From: JAJPJE01 sp963724985 | GTDB lineage: Bacteria; Acidobacteriota; Terriglobia; Terriglobales; Acidobacteriaceae | Direction of reading: 5' to 3' | Length of the DNA: 64,000 nucleotides | Assembly (NCBI GenBank): GCA_963724985.1 | Contig: CAVRWV010000016.1 | Location: 62,001 to 126,000 of the forward strand | Shown here: piece by piece, positions 1-8,914 of the stretch | Layout: the number at the start of each line of letters is the position of its first letter | How positions within the stretch are numbered: the first letter of the stretch is position 1 | Translations under genes and position numbers: made by a program | The notes under the pieces: generated by a model | Databases searched by the model: none | What the model was told of the DNA's origin: nothing | Seen by the model: only the letters and a program-made list of their open reading frames with translations

Positions 1-101
1 CTCCAGTGTGAAGTACCATAACGTCACTTTGTGATCGTAAGAGGCGTTCGCTGGCCCTCCCATTCCACGGGGAAATTGCGCCGGCAGCTGGAATCCACAG
101 C

Positions 102-833
102 ATGATGAAAACGGAACGTGAGCATCGGGACGAAATCGTTCGCGTAGGCAGGGCGCTCTACGATCGCGGATTCGTGGTTGCCATGGACGGCAATATCTCC
201 GTCCGGCTCGACGCTGAACGCATCCTGGTCACGCCTACATGTATGTGCAAAGGCATGATGACGAGCGACGATCTGGTGATCGTCAATCAGCACGGGCACA
301 AACTGCACGGCCGCCGCAATGTCTCGAGTGAGTTGGGAATGCACCTGCTGATCTACAGCATGCGTCCGGATGTGCATTCGGTAGTGCATGCGCACCCTCC
401 CACGGCAACCGGATTCGCCGCCGCCGGAGTGGCACTGGATCAGGCGCTGGTCTCGGAAGTGGTGCTCACATTAGGGAAAGTTCCTCTCGCGAAATATGGC
501 ACTCCTGGCACGGTGGAGCTCACGGAGTCGTTACGCCCGTTGGTCCACGAGCATTGCTCCATCCTGATGGCCAATCATGGCGTGGTCTCGTACGGCGAAA
601 GTCTCGAACACGCGTTCATGCGCATGGAGACGGTGGAACATTTCGCGAAAATCGCGCTGGTCGCAAGAACATTGGGCACGCCGCAGGAACTTCCAGCCGA
701 CGACGTGCGCAAATTGGAAGCGATCCGCGAACGCATGAAGTTGATGAGCCCCAGCAATTGCCATCCTCCCCGGATGGAAGCCGTCGGCACGATTGGTGAC
801 AACGAGCCTGATCGCGTTCCGGTCAACGAATAA
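102..833 (+). CDS. class II aldolase/adducin family protein
   Basis: A 243-residue protein of the class II aldolase/adducin family (fuculose-phosphate or ribulose-phosphate aldolase-like), cytosolic, expected to cleave or epimerise a sugar phosphate with a divalent metal. The HAHPP motif near residues 97-101 supplies two metal-binding histidines, a further His lies in ILMANHGVVSYG near 158, and the conserved GNISVR substrate loop is near residue 30. SSELGMH near 78 carries the family's catalytic-type Glu. Length is normal for the family. Two consecutive ATGs (102 and 105) leave the exact start open. It stands alone upstream of the rplU promoter; nothing nearby identifies the sugar. Family is firm, substrate unknown. 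Confidence 0.9.
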   Translation: MMKTEREHRDEIVRVGRALYDRGFVVAMDGNISVRLDAERILVTPTCMCKGMMTSDDLVIVNQHGHKLHGRRNVSSELGMHLLIYSMRPDVHSVVHAHPPTATGFAAAGVALDQALVSEVVLTLGKVPLAKYGTPGTVELTESLRPLVHEHCSILMANHGVVSYGESLEHAFMRMETVEHFAKIALVARTLGTPQELPADDVRKLEAIRERMKLMSPSNCHPPRMEAVGTIGDNEPDRVPVNE

Positions 834-897
834 GCCCGCATGCCCAAAGCGTATCCTCGCTAATCAGGCCGGGATGCTGCCCGCCTCGCTGATCTCG

Positions 898-927
898 TTG
901 ACGCTAAGCTGCTGTGCAAGCTACAAT
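898..927 (+). promoter_or_regulatory. probable sigma-70 promoter of rplU-rpmA
   Basis: TTGACG at 898-903 and TACAAT at 922-927 are separated by 18 bp, a good fit to a housekeeping promoter. Transcription from about 935 would give a leader of about 150 nt before rplU, long enough for an autoregulatory ribosomal-protein leader, although no defined leader motif could be identified by eye. Confidence 0.55.
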
Positions 928-1088
928 TACTAGGTTTGCCTGTACTGCCAGGTCCCATCCTAGTCAGCCTGCTGCGAATGTGAGCGCGGGATTCCGATCG
1001 GGGCAACCGCTGCCGTCCTGGCGCGGTGGAGTGCAAGCGTTATTCTTAGGCTCGTGGCAGTGCTCGTGTGGCCTGTCTTGGAGGAATT

Positions 1089-1589
1089 ATGTACGCGGTC
1101 ATCCGCACCGGGGGAAAGCAGTATCGCGTCGCACCCGGCGATGTAATTCGGGTCGAGAAACTGGCTCCAGTCCAGGACGACCAGGTTCAGTTCAGTGAAG
1201 TTCTGGCAGTATCGTCCGAAGAAGGACACGTTTCGCGCCCCAGCGGCGCAGCTCACGTGATCGGCCAGGTCCTCGGCGACGGTCGTGCAGACAAGATCCT
1301 CGTTTTCCACTACAAGCGCAAGAAGCAGTACAAGAAGCTGCAGGGACACCGGCAGCCGTTCACTGCCGTGCAGATCACTGAGATCTCAATCGACGGACAG
1401 AGCTTCAGGGCTCCGGAGAATGTACTGAAGCCGCGCCGAGTCGAAAAGCCGACTGCGGAAGAAGGCGTGGAAGCTGCTCCGAAGGCGGCGAAGAAGTCCG
1501 GCCGCAAGGCAGCTCCGAAAAAGGCCGCCAAGAAAGCTGCGAAGAAGAGCAGCGCCAAGAAGTCGCCTGCAAAGGGCAAAAAGAAATAG
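1089..1589 (+). CDS. rplU: 50S ribosomal protein L21 with basic C-terminal tail
   Basis: Ribosomal protein L21, which binds 23S rRNA in the large subunit. The core MYAVIRTGGKQYRV through about residue 117 matches L21, including KRKKQYKKLQGHRQ. The start at 1089 is chosen because GGAGGAA sits just upstream and L21 normally begins MYAVI. The family is usually just over 100 residues; this one is 166 because of a Lys/Ala/Pro-rich tail from about residue 120 (repeats such as KKAAKKAAKK) that resembles histone H1-like tails. It is followed 47 bp later by rpmA, the usual pair. Confidence 0.97.
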   Translation: MYAVIRTGGKQYRVAPGDVIRVEKLAPVQDDQVQFSEVLAVSSEEGHVSRPSGAAHVIGQVLGDGRADKILVFHYKRKKQYKKLQGHRQPFTAVQITEISIDGQSFRAPENVLKPRRVEKPTAEEGVEAAPKAAKKSGRKAAPKKAAKKAAKKSSAKKSPAKGKKK

Positions 1590-1636
1590 GTTCGAAATCA
1601 AGGTGGCGCAATGCGCCCCAGTAATAAGGAACTCTC

Positions 1637-1900
1637 ATGGCACACAAAAAAGGGTTAGGAAGTTCACGAAATGGGCGCGACTCAAACGCGCAGCGGCTCG
1701 GAGTAAAAGTCTTCGGCGGACAGACTGTTCCCGGAGGCTCCATCATCGTTCGCCAGCGCGGCACTCGCTACAAGGCGGGACTGAACGTCGGCCGCGGTAA
1801 GGACGACACCTTGTTCGCGAAGGTCAGCGGCACCGTGAAGTTCGTCGACAAAGGCTCGATGGGCAAGTTCGTTGTCGTGGATCCGCTCGCGAAGGCGTAA
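1637..1900 (+). CDS. rpmA: 50S ribosomal protein L27
   Basis: Ribosomal protein L27, which reaches the peptidyl-transferase centre with its N-terminus. The 87-residue protein starts MAHKKGLGSSRNGRDS and contains the expected GLNVGRGKDDTLFA region. The N-terminus begins directly with the mature-type AHKKG sequence, so there is no cleavable extension of the Firmicutes type. It is cotranscribed with rplU and closed by a strong terminator 20 bp downstream. Confidence 0.98.
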   Translation: MAHKKGLGSSRNGRDSNAQRLGVKVFGGQTVPGGSIIVRQRGTRYKAGLNVGRGKDDTLFAKVSGTVKFVDKGSMGKFVVVDPLAKA

Positions 1901-1920
1901 ACGCAAGTCACCAGAAATCA

Positions 1921-1949
1921 AAAGGCACGGAGATCATCCGTGCCTTTTT
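1921..1949 (+). terminator. intrinsic terminator after rpmA
   Basis: Perfect 10-bp stem (AAGGCACGGA at 1922-1931 with TCCGTGCCTT at 1937-1946), a 5-nt loop and a T-run to 1949. It also separates rpmA from the convergent OmpA-family gene. Confidence 0.9.
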
Positions 1950-1981
1950 CCTTCTGACATCTTTTCTATTCTGACCCTCTC

Positions 1982-3661
1982 TTATTGCGGTCTGTTCTGC
2001 TGGGTTGGCGAAGCGATCGCGCCTTCCTGCGTTCCCGAATTTGCACCGCTCGAACCGCTTGCCCCAATCGCATTTCCGCTCACCAACATTTCTACCCGGC
2101 GATTCTGCTGACGACCCTCCGGGCTAGCATTGCTGGCGATAGGATTGCTCTTGCCGAATCCCTGTGCGATTACATTATTCGCGGAAACGCCCTGGCTGAT
2201 CAGGTAATCACGAACTGAAGCGGCCCGCTCCTCCGATAACTGCTGGTTATATTGCTCGCCGCCCACGCTGTCGGTGTATCCGTCGATCTTCAACTGCAGA
2301 TCGGGATACGCGAGGATGATGCCTGCCACCTTCGCCAGCCGTTCTTTCGCAGATGGCTTCAGTGTTGACTTGTTGAAGTCGAAGAGAACGTCAGGCATGT
2401 TCGCGACGAGTCCTTGTGCCGTCTCGCGAGTCTGTAAAACCTGGCTCAACTGCTGACGAAGTTTCTCGCGCTGCTGCGTCGCCTGCTGTTCCATCTGTAA
2501 TCGTGCCTGTTCGGCGCGATCGGCCTGAGCACGCGCGTCGGCCGCCTGCTGCGCTAAAGCTTGTTGCTGAGCGCGAGCCTGTTCCGTCGCCTGCTGTGCG
2601 GCGAGCTGCTGCTGACGAGCCTGATCTGCAGCCTGTTGCGCGGCCTGTTGCTGAGCCTGCGCCTGCTGCGCCTCCAGACGAGCTTGCTCCGCGCGCTGCT
2701 GCTCCTGTTGCGCTTGTTGCTGCGCCGCCTGAGTGCGATCGTGTTCTGCCTGACGTTCGGCGGCTACTCTCTCATCGTTCCTCTTCTGGATACTCAAGAC
2801 GCGCGCGTCTTCGGCCGATTGCGTTGCTGCGCGTGACGCGGTACGGATCGGCGTGCTGCCTTTCTTGTCGCTGTAGTATTCCTCAGCCTGCGTGAGAGAA
2901 TCCTGCGCTTTCTGCATAGCACCGGGGGCGTACTGTTCGGCGCCCTCTGACTTCGCAATCGCAACCGCATTGCGTGCCTGCAACAATTCCAGTGGAACCT
3001 TCTTATAGTCAGCACCGGTTGCGGGCAGCTGCTGCGGCTTCAAGTCCATGGTGTACTCGCCCTTCTGCAAAGCTTCAAAGCGAGCGACAATCGGAGTAAC
3101 TCCGCCCTTGGTCTTTTCTGTCGGTTCATTCTGGGCGACGATCATGTCACTGGGGTGAGTGACTGCGTAATACGGCTCGGCGGTGACGACCATGCCGAAG
3201 CTCTGCAGATTGCTGGTCACCTTAATCTTTGCATGGCCATCGTCGTCAGGCACCACTTCACCGAGGTTCGTTGGACGCCCGTCTGGAGTGATGGCCCACA
3301 AGACGTAAGTGAGGTATTCCGGACCGAAAGTGCGTGCGCGGTCGAGGTGATGTATGTCCGCGTCAATCGCCAGACGACCATCTTTTCCCTCCACTTTCGC
3401 GTCGCCATCTACCTTCGGCATCAGGTTTGTGCCTTTGAAATCAACCTTTGTGGAACCGCCTTTGTAGCGGTAATTAATGGCCGGAGTAGTGCGCTCAACC
3501 ACGGTCACACGAAACGTTGGCGCTTTTCCGGCGCGTTCGGTGTAGGTGCCGCTGTTCTGGGTTGAGGAATCCGGCGTCTGTTGGCTTGCATCATCCTGTG
3601 CCGCCAGCGGCAAGGCGGAGACTCCAACTACTGCTGCAATCAAGAGAAGCTTACGAAGCAT
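1982..3661 (-). CDS. OmpA-family outer-membrane protein with Gln/Ala-rich coiled coil
   Basis: Exported envelope protein of 559 residues. It has a signal peptide (MLRKLLLIAAVVGVSALPLAAQ), a beta-rich region to about residue 220, a long Gln/Ala/Arg coiled coil at about 255-400, and a C-terminal OmpA-like peptidoglycan-binding domain at about 415-525. In that domain LFDFNKSTLKP, DGYTDSVGG and NRRVEMLVSG carry the residues that grip diaminopimelate. Start 3661 is preferred over 3685 because it puts the signal peptide at the N-terminus. Likely role: linking the outer envelope to peptidoglycan. The coiled coil could act as a periplasmic spacer (inference). It is convergent with rpmA. Confidence 0.9.
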   Translation of the reverse strand: MLRKLLLIAAVVGVSALPLAAQDDASQQTPDSSTQNSGTYTERAGKAPTFRVTVVERTTPAINYRYKGGSTKVDFKGTNLMPKVDGDAKVEGKDGRLAIDADIHHLDRARTFGPEYLTYVLWAITPDGRPTNLGEVVPDDDGHAKIKVTSNLQSFGMVVTAEPYYAVTHPSDMIVAQNEPTEKTKGGVTPIVARFEALQKGEYTMDLKPQQLPATGADYKKVPLELLQARNAVAIAKSEGAEQYAPGAMQKAQDSLTQAEEYYSDKKGSTPIRTASRAATQSAEDARVLSIQKRNDERVAAERQAEHDRTQAAQQQAQQEQQRAEQARLEAQQAQAQQQAAQQAADQARQQQLAAQQATEQARAQQQALAQQAADARAQADRAEQARLQMEQQATQQREKLRQQLSQVLQTRETAQGLVANMPDVLFDFNKSTLKPSAKERLAKVAGIILAYPDLQLKIDGYTDSVGGEQYNQQLSEERAASVRDYLISQGVSANNVIAQGFGKSNPIASNASPEGRQQNRRVEMLVSGNAIGASGSSGANSGTQEGAIASPTQQNRPQ

Positions 3662-3828
3662 GTTTGTACCTGCCCTATTTACCAATTTCTAACTAGACAA
3701 GTTGGATGACAGATGGGCTAAGGTGTTTGCTCGGGCCTAAGGCCTTGCGCTGTATTGTTTTGGCGAACGTATAATGCTGGGGGACGCGGTTCGCCCGCAT
3801 TGAGAGAACCACAGTTGTGGAGGCAGAG

Positions 3829-4905
3829 ATGAAGGAAGAGAAGCTGGACAAGATCTCCAAACAGAATCGTCGTGAGTTCCTGAAAGTTGGTGGCGTAGCT
3901 ACAGCGGCAATGCTGGCCCATGCTGCTGCTCCAACCCAGGCGCACGCGCTTCCGGCTCCGCCCGCGAATCCGGTAACTCCCACTGCCATGCCGACCCGCA
4001 ACCTGGGAAAAACCGGCTACAAGGTTGGCATCTTCAGCCTCGGCGGACAGGCCGCGCTGGAGCGTCCGAATAATGACGCCGTAGCCGTGCCCATCGTCGA
4101 GAAGGCGCTCGACCTTGGTGTCAACTACATCGATACGTCTTCGATCTACGGTGGTCCGGATCGCTGGAGCGAGCGCTACATCGGGCAGGTGATGAAGCGG
4201 CGTCGTGCCGAAACGTTTCTCGCGACGAAGACCAAAGAGCGCACCCGCGACGGCTCGCTGCGCATGATCGAAGAGTCGCTGAAGCTGCTGCAAACCGATC
4301 ATGTGGATTTATGGCAGCTGCATGACATCGGCATCCAGCCGAACGTGGATGAAATCTTCGCCAAGGGCGGCGCCATGGAAGCGCTGCTCGAGATGCGCGA
4401 TCAGAAGGTAGTGCGCTATCTCGGCGTGACCGGACACTTTCGTCCCGAGCCGCTGATGGACGCGATTCACCGGCATCCGTTCGACACGATCCTGATGGCC
4501 GTCAACGCAGCCGACAAATATCACTACAGCTTCAGCGACCAACTATTGCCGCTCGCGGTGGAAAAGCAGATGGGCATCATCGGCATGAAGGTGCCCGCCC
4601 GTGGTCGGCTGCTCTCGACGTGGACGCCGCCTGCGATCGACCAGCAAAAGCATTCGTGGGAAGGCATGGCGGTGCAGGCGCACACCCCCGGCACATTGAG
4701 CATGCGCGAGGCCGTGTACTACGCGCTTTCGCTTCCGGTCAGCACCATCATCATCGGGTGCGATTCGATTGCACAGCTCGAGGAAAACGTAACCCTTGCT
4801 CGCGAATACACCCCATTGAGCGGCACACAGATGGCGTCACTACACGGCAGAGCAGAATCGGTTTCACAGCAGTCACTATTCTTCCGCTTCTACAATCACG
4901 AGTAG
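3829..4905 (+). CDS. Tat-exported aldo/keto reductase
   Basis: NAD(P)H-dependent aldo/keto reductase with a twin-arginine signal (NRREFLKVGGVATAAMLAHA), so folded and exported with cofactor. The AKR catalytic tetrad is visible: Asp and Tyr in VNYIDTSSIYGG, Lys in FLATKTKERTR and His in LWQLHDIG. ATG 3829 is preferred because GGAGG lies 5 nt upstream; a GTG at 3817 overlaps that ribosome-binding site. Length (358 aa) is normal for the single-domain exported AKRs common in Acidobacteriota and Planctomycetota. Physiological substrate unknown. A palindromic repeat follows 4 bp after the stop. Confidence 0.92.
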   Translation: MKEEKLDKISKQNRREFLKVGGVATAAMLAHAAAPTQAHALPAPPANPVTPTAMPTRNLGKTGYKVGIFSLGGQAALERPNNDAVAVPIVEKALDLGVNYIDTSSIYGGPDRWSERYIGQVMKRRRAETFLATKTKERTRDGSLRMIEESLKLLQTDHVDLWQLHDIGIQPNVDEIFAKGGAMEALLEMRDQKVVRYLGVTGHFRPEPLMDAIHRHPFDTILMAVNAADKYHYSFSDQLLPLAVEKQMGIIGMKVPARGRLLSTWTPPAIDQQKHSWEGMAVQAHTPGTLSMREAVYYALSLPVSTIIIGCDSIAQLEENVTLAREYTPLSGTQMASLHGRAESVSQQSLFFRFYNHE

Positions 4906-4908
4906 GTG

Positions 4909-4949
4909 GGTGCCCCATGTCTGCCCTCTGTTGGCAGACGTGGGTCTGA
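4909..4949 (+). repeat. dispersed palindrome family, copy 1
   Basis: GGTGCCCCA leads into a 12-bp stem (CCCATGTCTGCC at 4914-4925 with GGCAGACGTGGG at 4933-4944, one G-T pair) around a 7-nt loop (CTCTGTT). Three further elements of the same design lie at 8547, 15188 and 20637. It could also act as a terminator for the reductase gene. Confidence 0.75.
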
Positions 4950-4989
4950 ATGCTGATTACTGGCTGCCGAGTGCTGCTAGAATCCAGCT

Positions 4990-6573
4990 TTGCAGCCCAC
5001 ATCTCAAAAGCAAAGCTCCGGGTTCCGCGGTTCTGCGGTCGCGGTGGCTACGGGAATTTTCCTCAGCCGCATCGTCGGACTGGTGAGGGACCGTGTATTC
5101 GCTCACTACTTCGGCAACTCGGACGCCGCCGACGCATTTCGCGCCGCCTTCCGCATTCCTAACTTCCTGCAGAACCTTTTTGGCGAAGGCGTACTCTCGG
5201 CATCGTTCATTCCTGTCTATGCGCGGCTAAACGCGGAGAATCGTCACGAGGAAGCTTCGGAACTTGCCGAGGCCATCTTCGGATTGTTGTTCCTGACCAC
5301 GTCGGTTCTGGTGACATTGGGAATCGTGGCGACACCGTGGCTGATTGATGCCATCGCTCCCGGTTTTCATGGGGACAAGCGGCTCCTCACCATCCACCTG
5401 GTGCGAGTTCTGTTCCCAGGTGCGGGACTGCTGGTGTTTTCGGCGTGGTGCCTGGGAATACTGAACAGTCATCGCAAGTTCCTGTTGTCGTACACCGCTC
5501 CGGTGATCTGGAACTTCGCCATCATCGGTAGCTTTTTGTGGAAAGGCGGCCACCAGGCAGAATCCCAGCTGGCAGTCACAGTCGCGTGGGGATCCGTTGT
5601 CGGTAGCGCCTTACAGTTTCTTGTCCAATTGCCCGCGGTGCTCAGATTTCTTTGGCCGCTGCGCGTACGGTTGAAGTCGAGCTCCGATCATGTACACACG
5701 GTGATCCGAAACTTCTTCCCGGTATTCGTGAGCCGCGGAGTGGTTCAGATCAGCGCGTATATCGACTCGCTTCTCGCCAGCTTTCTACCGACAGGAGCAG
5801 TGGCCGCGCTCGCCTACGCACAAACTCTGTACTCGTTGCCGGTGAGCCTCTTCGGCATGAGCGTGTCAGCTGCCGAATTGCCGGCGATGTCGAGTGCGCT
5901 CGGCACCGCTGAAGAAATCTCTGCGGCTTTGCGAAAACGGCTTGCGGCCGGGCTCCAGCAAATTGCTTTCTTCGTTGTGCCCTCGGCGGTTGCGTTCGTG
6001 CTACTCGGGGACGTTGTCGTCGCGACCATCTATCGTTCAGGCGCATTCAATGCTCGCGACGTAACGTACGTCTGGTCGGTGATTGCCGGTTCGGCGGTAG
6101 GGCTGCTGGCGTCCACCTCGGGACGTCTTTATTCGTCCGCGTTCTACGCACTGCGAAACACGCGTACGCCGCTGAAGTTCGCGGTGATCCGCGTAAGCCT
6201 CACGCTAGTCCTCGGATATCTATGCGCGCTGCCGCTGCCGCCGCTGCTCGGCATTGATCGCCGCTGGGGCGTCGCGGGGCTAACACTCTCCGCGGGCATC
6301 GCCGGATGGATCGAGTTTGTGCTGCTGCGTCGCGCACTCCATCGCGAGATCGGCGCGGTCGATTACTCAGTCCCGCGTGTGCTGAAGCTGTGGCTGGCGG
6401 CAATTGTCGCGGCGCTGATCGGAATCGGCATCAAGCGGGTGCTGCCGTTCCATCGCCCTCTGCTCGTCGGACCAGCGGTGCTGATTCCCTACGGCGCGAT
6501 CTACCTGGGACTGACGCAGATCATGGGGATTTCGATGCTGGGCGGATTGATGCGGCGATTTACGCGGCGATAA
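4990..6573 (+). CDS. murJ: lipid II flippase MurJ
   Basis: MurJ/MviN of the MOP superfamily, the polytopic inner-membrane flippase that moves lipid II outward for peptidoglycan synthesis. The 527-residue protein begins with the diagnostic run FLSRIVGLVRDRVFAHYFG and DAADAFRAAFRIPNFLQNLFGEG, whose arginines lie in the central cavity. About 14 hydrophobic segments follow. The start is TTG at 4990, with no better upstream candidate. It appears monocistronic; the palindrome at 4909 separates it from the reductase. Confidence 0.96.
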   Translation: MQPTSQKQSSGFRGSAVAVATGIFLSRIVGLVRDRVFAHYFGNSDAADAFRAAFRIPNFLQNLFGEGVLSASFIPVYARLNAENRHEEASELAEAIFGLLFLTTSVLVTLGIVATPWLIDAIAPGFHGDKRLLTIHLVRVLFPGAGLLVFSAWCLGILNSHRKFLLSYTAPVIWNFAIIGSFLWKGGHQAESQLAVTVAWGSVVGSALQFLVQLPAVLRFLWPLRVRLKSSSDHVHTVIRNFFPVFVSRGVVQISAYIDSLLASFLPTGAVAALAYAQTLYSLPVSLFGMSVSAAELPAMSSALGTAEEISAALRKRLAAGLQQIAFFVVPSAVAFVLLGDVVVATIYRSGAFNARDVTYVWSVIAGSAVGLLASTSGRLYSSAFYALRNTRTPLKFAVIRVSLTLVLGYLCALPLPPLLGIDRRWGVAGLTLSAGIAGWIEFVLLRRALHREIGAVDYSVPRVLKLWLAAIVAALIGIGIKRVLPFHRPLLVGPAVLIPYGAIYLGLTQIMGISMLGGLMRRFTRR

Positions 6574-7308
6574 TTCGTTTCGCGTTTCACGTTTCGGGTT
6601 TCGCGTCGACCAGATGTGGAATCCGCGAAGCGGATGATTGAAAGTAGCCCAGCATGAAGTGCTGGGAACCGAAAACCAGAGAAGACCAAGTCCGCGCCAG
6701 CGGACGATCGAGCCTCGTGCCGTGCGTGCTCCGCCGCGATAGCTTTTGTCGCCGCGAACCATCCCTTCTGTCATGCCGAGGAGCGGAGCGACGCGGCAAC
6801 CCTATACCCTCGGACCCTGTGCGCGAGCGCAACAGATTCCCAATTCAGCACCACGCAGCGCCGGAGGCTTGAGAACGGCAAATGTTGTCAAGGCCCAAAA
6901 ATCCTCAAAATCGGCGCAACCTCTTGATTCGAGGCCAAATATATTCTTGGCCTTCGTGTCTAGTAGGTGCCCATCAATTTGTCACAATAGAAGTGGATGG
7001 AAACGAACACACGTCGTTGGACGACAGATTAGTTCCTTCCGACGGATAATCCGACATCCATCCGACGGATAAACTCTCTGTCCCACGGATAAGTCCTTTG
7101 TTTGCGGGACGCGACTGCATCCCCCCCCGGGGGTGTCCGATGATCTTGTGTGGCGCGGACATTCTTGTCCGCGGAAGTGCGGGAGCGTAGTCCACTCGCC
7201 CTCAAATACAGAGGGCAGCGGTACGGAACACAGTACAGATTTCACGATAGCAACTCGGCGTTAGCCGTAGAATGTTGCGGGATTGAGCTGCGCCGGGAGG
7301 CCAACGAG
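6574..7308. other. gene-free spacer rich in short palindromes and repeats
   Basis: No credible gene. It begins with quasi-repeats of GTTTCGCGTTTCACGTTTC (about 6577-6603). Then come two adjacent hairpins, ATCCGC-GAA-GCGGAT (6621-6635) and CCCAGCA-TGAAG-TGCTGGG (6648-6666), a TGCCG/CGGCA inverted repeat near 6773-6797, and GACGGATAA direct repeats at 7039-7070. A perfect 8-bp palindrome, CGCGGACA-TTCT-TGTCCGCG, lies at 7154-7173. This resembles the repeat-filled spacers seen elsewhere in the window. Confidence 0.6.
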
Positions 7309-7722
7309 ATGCTACGGTACCTGGACATCAACAAGGAATTGATCGTGTCACCAAGTGCGCATCGCGTCTATCGCGCGTCATCCTACGCATCAATTGCACT
7401 ATTCGTAGGACTCGTAAGCGTCCTGGTTGAGGGCGGAGTTCCCGCGCCCATCGCCCCTTTCGCGAGGACATTCCTATTCCTGGGTGTGATCGGGGCTGGA
7501 ACCACCTTGGTTGGCATGGAGTTTTTTCTATTTCGCTTCGATGGTTCCCACCCGTTAAAGCAGATCGCTTGGTTTTGCGTCATGATTTTTCCATTACTCG
7601 GCCCAGCGCTCTATTGCCTGATCGTGTACTCGCGTTCGGACGTGGTCAGGAATACCACGACGCGGGACCATACGCCCGGAAATGTCACGCGTCGTGCAAA
7701 GACTCTATCCGATTGCGAGTGA
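7309..7722 (+). CDS. small multi-pass membrane protein, unknown function
   Basis: A 137-residue integral membrane protein of no recognised family. Three or so hydrophobic segments lie at about 24-41, 50-70 and 82-107. The frame stays open upstream to 7150, but ATG 7309 is chosen because GGGAGG lies 9 nt upstream and the upstream extension falls in the palindromic spacer and has no coding character. The 3' end overlaps the convergent gene at 7685 by 38 bp. Function unknown. Confidence 0.6.
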   Translation: MLRYLDINKELIVSPSAHRVYRASSYASIALFVGLVSVLVEGGVPAPIAPFARTFLFLGVIGAGTTLVGMEFFLFRFDGSHPLKQIAWFCVMIFPLLGPALYCLIVYSRSDVVRNTTTRDHTPGNVTRRAKTLSDCE

Positions 7723-8482
7723 AAACCCTTGCTGCTCGTGCCAACATTCCTTGCAGGACTGCATTCCATTTTTCAATACTGTGCTGCGGGATAACCCAGA
7801 CGGGTAGCGCAACTTCAGGTAGCTGAAAGAAGTACCACGCCCAAATGAGAATTGAGACGGCGTAAGAGAGAGAGCCAATAGTGTTCAGAACGTTCCAGAC
7901 CGGCCAGTCGTAAAACCGTCTCATCTCCAACGTGACGATCTCGGTCGCAGCATTGATTCCCAGTCCCAATGCCATCCCGAAACAGTAGCTTCTCCAACTC
8001 AGCCCCATCAACCGGGAAAGAGCGAATATCACAACCAGAAGCCCGACTTGAAGAACCCGGATACTTCGCATCAAGTCAAGAATTGCTAGTGAAGTTGCCC
8101 TTGTTTTGGGTTCATAGACGATCCACAACATATTCACGAGCACCAGCGTCACGACCGAAATCAGGAATATGATTCGCCAGGAACGTCGCAGGGCTTCATA
8201 AGGCTCAAGTACCGCTTTGAAAACTTCATAAACCACCCAAAGTTCTAAGGCAAAAACGCCCGGTTGGGTGGCGTAGTACGAGTAGTAATAAGTCGAGTGT
8301 GAAACTCCCGTGGCTAACTCGATATGCAGGAAAACCGTCTTGATGACCGCGAAAATCAAGTACGCCGTGAATGCGGGAAAACTCTTGTAAAGCCTTCGAT
8401 GAAGAATCAAAAAGACAATAGCGCACTGCAACGCCGATTGACCCAAATTGAAGAGGTATTCGGTGAGTGCCAGGTGGGGCAT
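7685..8482 (-). CDS. polytopic membrane protein, unknown function
   Basis: A 265-residue protein with about seven hydrophobic segments, a Tyr-rich stretch (STYYYSYYATQPG) after the second one, and a conserved-looking LWVVYEVFKAVLEPY segment. ATG 8482 is chosen because the extension upstream to 8599 runs through a palindromic repeat. The family seems to recur in Acidobacteriota by general resemblance, but no function can be given. The 3' end overlaps the convergent small membrane gene by 38 bp. The two genes together lie between inverted copies of a short GCGCGGACATTCT word. Confidence 0.7.
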   Translation of the reverse strand: MPHLALTEYLFNLGQSALQCAIVFLILHRRLYKSFPAFTAYLIFAVIKTVFLHIELATGVSHSTYYYSYYATQPGVFALELWVVYEVFKAVLEPYEALRRSWRIIFLISVVTLVLVNMLWIVYEPKTRATSLAILDLMRSIRVLQVGLLVVIFALSRLMGLSWRSYCFGMALGLGINAATEIVTLEMRRFYDWPVWNVLNTIGSLSYAVSILIWAWYFFQLPEVALPVWVIPQHSIEKWNAVLQGMLARAARVFTRNRIESLHDA

Positions 8483-8546
8483 GTAGATTGGAGATTGTTC
8501 TTGCCGAGTATAGAACAGGTGTCTCGTACACGTCTTGGCGCGTGGG

Positions 8547-8584
8547 GACCCCACCCTCCAGCCTTCCTTTGGCGTAAGGGTGGG
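8547..8584 (+). repeat. dispersed palindrome family, copy 2
   Basis: CCCACCCT at 8550-8557 pairs with AGGGTGGG at 8577-8584, and GCC/GGC closes a 7-nt loop TTCCTTT (8564-8570). The 3-base middle of the stem has decayed. The design matches the copies at 4909, 15188 and 20637. Confidence 0.65.
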
Positions 8585-8641
8585 ACAGAGAGTGCGCACG
8601 AGAATGTCCGCGCTACCCGAGATAGCAGAAGGAAGACGCTC

Positions 8642-8845
8642 TTACCGCGAAATGATGCGCATGTTCTGCCAGTCGTAGGCGAACTTCTTGCCGCAATCGA
8701 GGCAGACGATGTAGTGGCTGGGGCCGCTGCCCACAGATTCCCAATCACCCGATGACTGGCTTTTGGCTGCAGCTGAGGTAAACGGCTGGGAAGTATTCCG
8801 ATGACGGCAAGACAACGAGAATAATTGAAGAATACGCTCTACCAC
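8642..8845 (-). CDS. small CxxC protein, possible half zinc ribbon
   Basis: A 67-residue protein from a GTG start, ending in HYIVCLDCGKKFAYDW and a short basic tail. The single CxxCGKxFxYDW knuckle looks like one half of a zinc ribbon, so it might bind metal as a dimer (inference). Against it: no strong ribosome-binding site, and the region overlaps the reading frame of the neighbouring bactofilin if that gene's frameshift is undone. Real but tentative. Confidence 0.45.
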   Translation of the reverse strand: MVERILQLFSLSCRHRNTSQPFTSAAAKSQSSGDWESVGSGPSHYIVCLDCGKKFAYDWQNMRIISR

Positions 8846-8914
8846 AGATCCGGTAACGCACCGCAGCGGGTCTTACCTGTTGCCGACCCGCCGCGGCAGA
8901 AATCGTACTGAAAA

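Noticed and set aside
7150..7308. N-terminal extension of the small membrane protein
   Set aside because: The extra codons are made by a perfect palindrome and low-complexity spacer. A good ribosome-binding site marks 7309.
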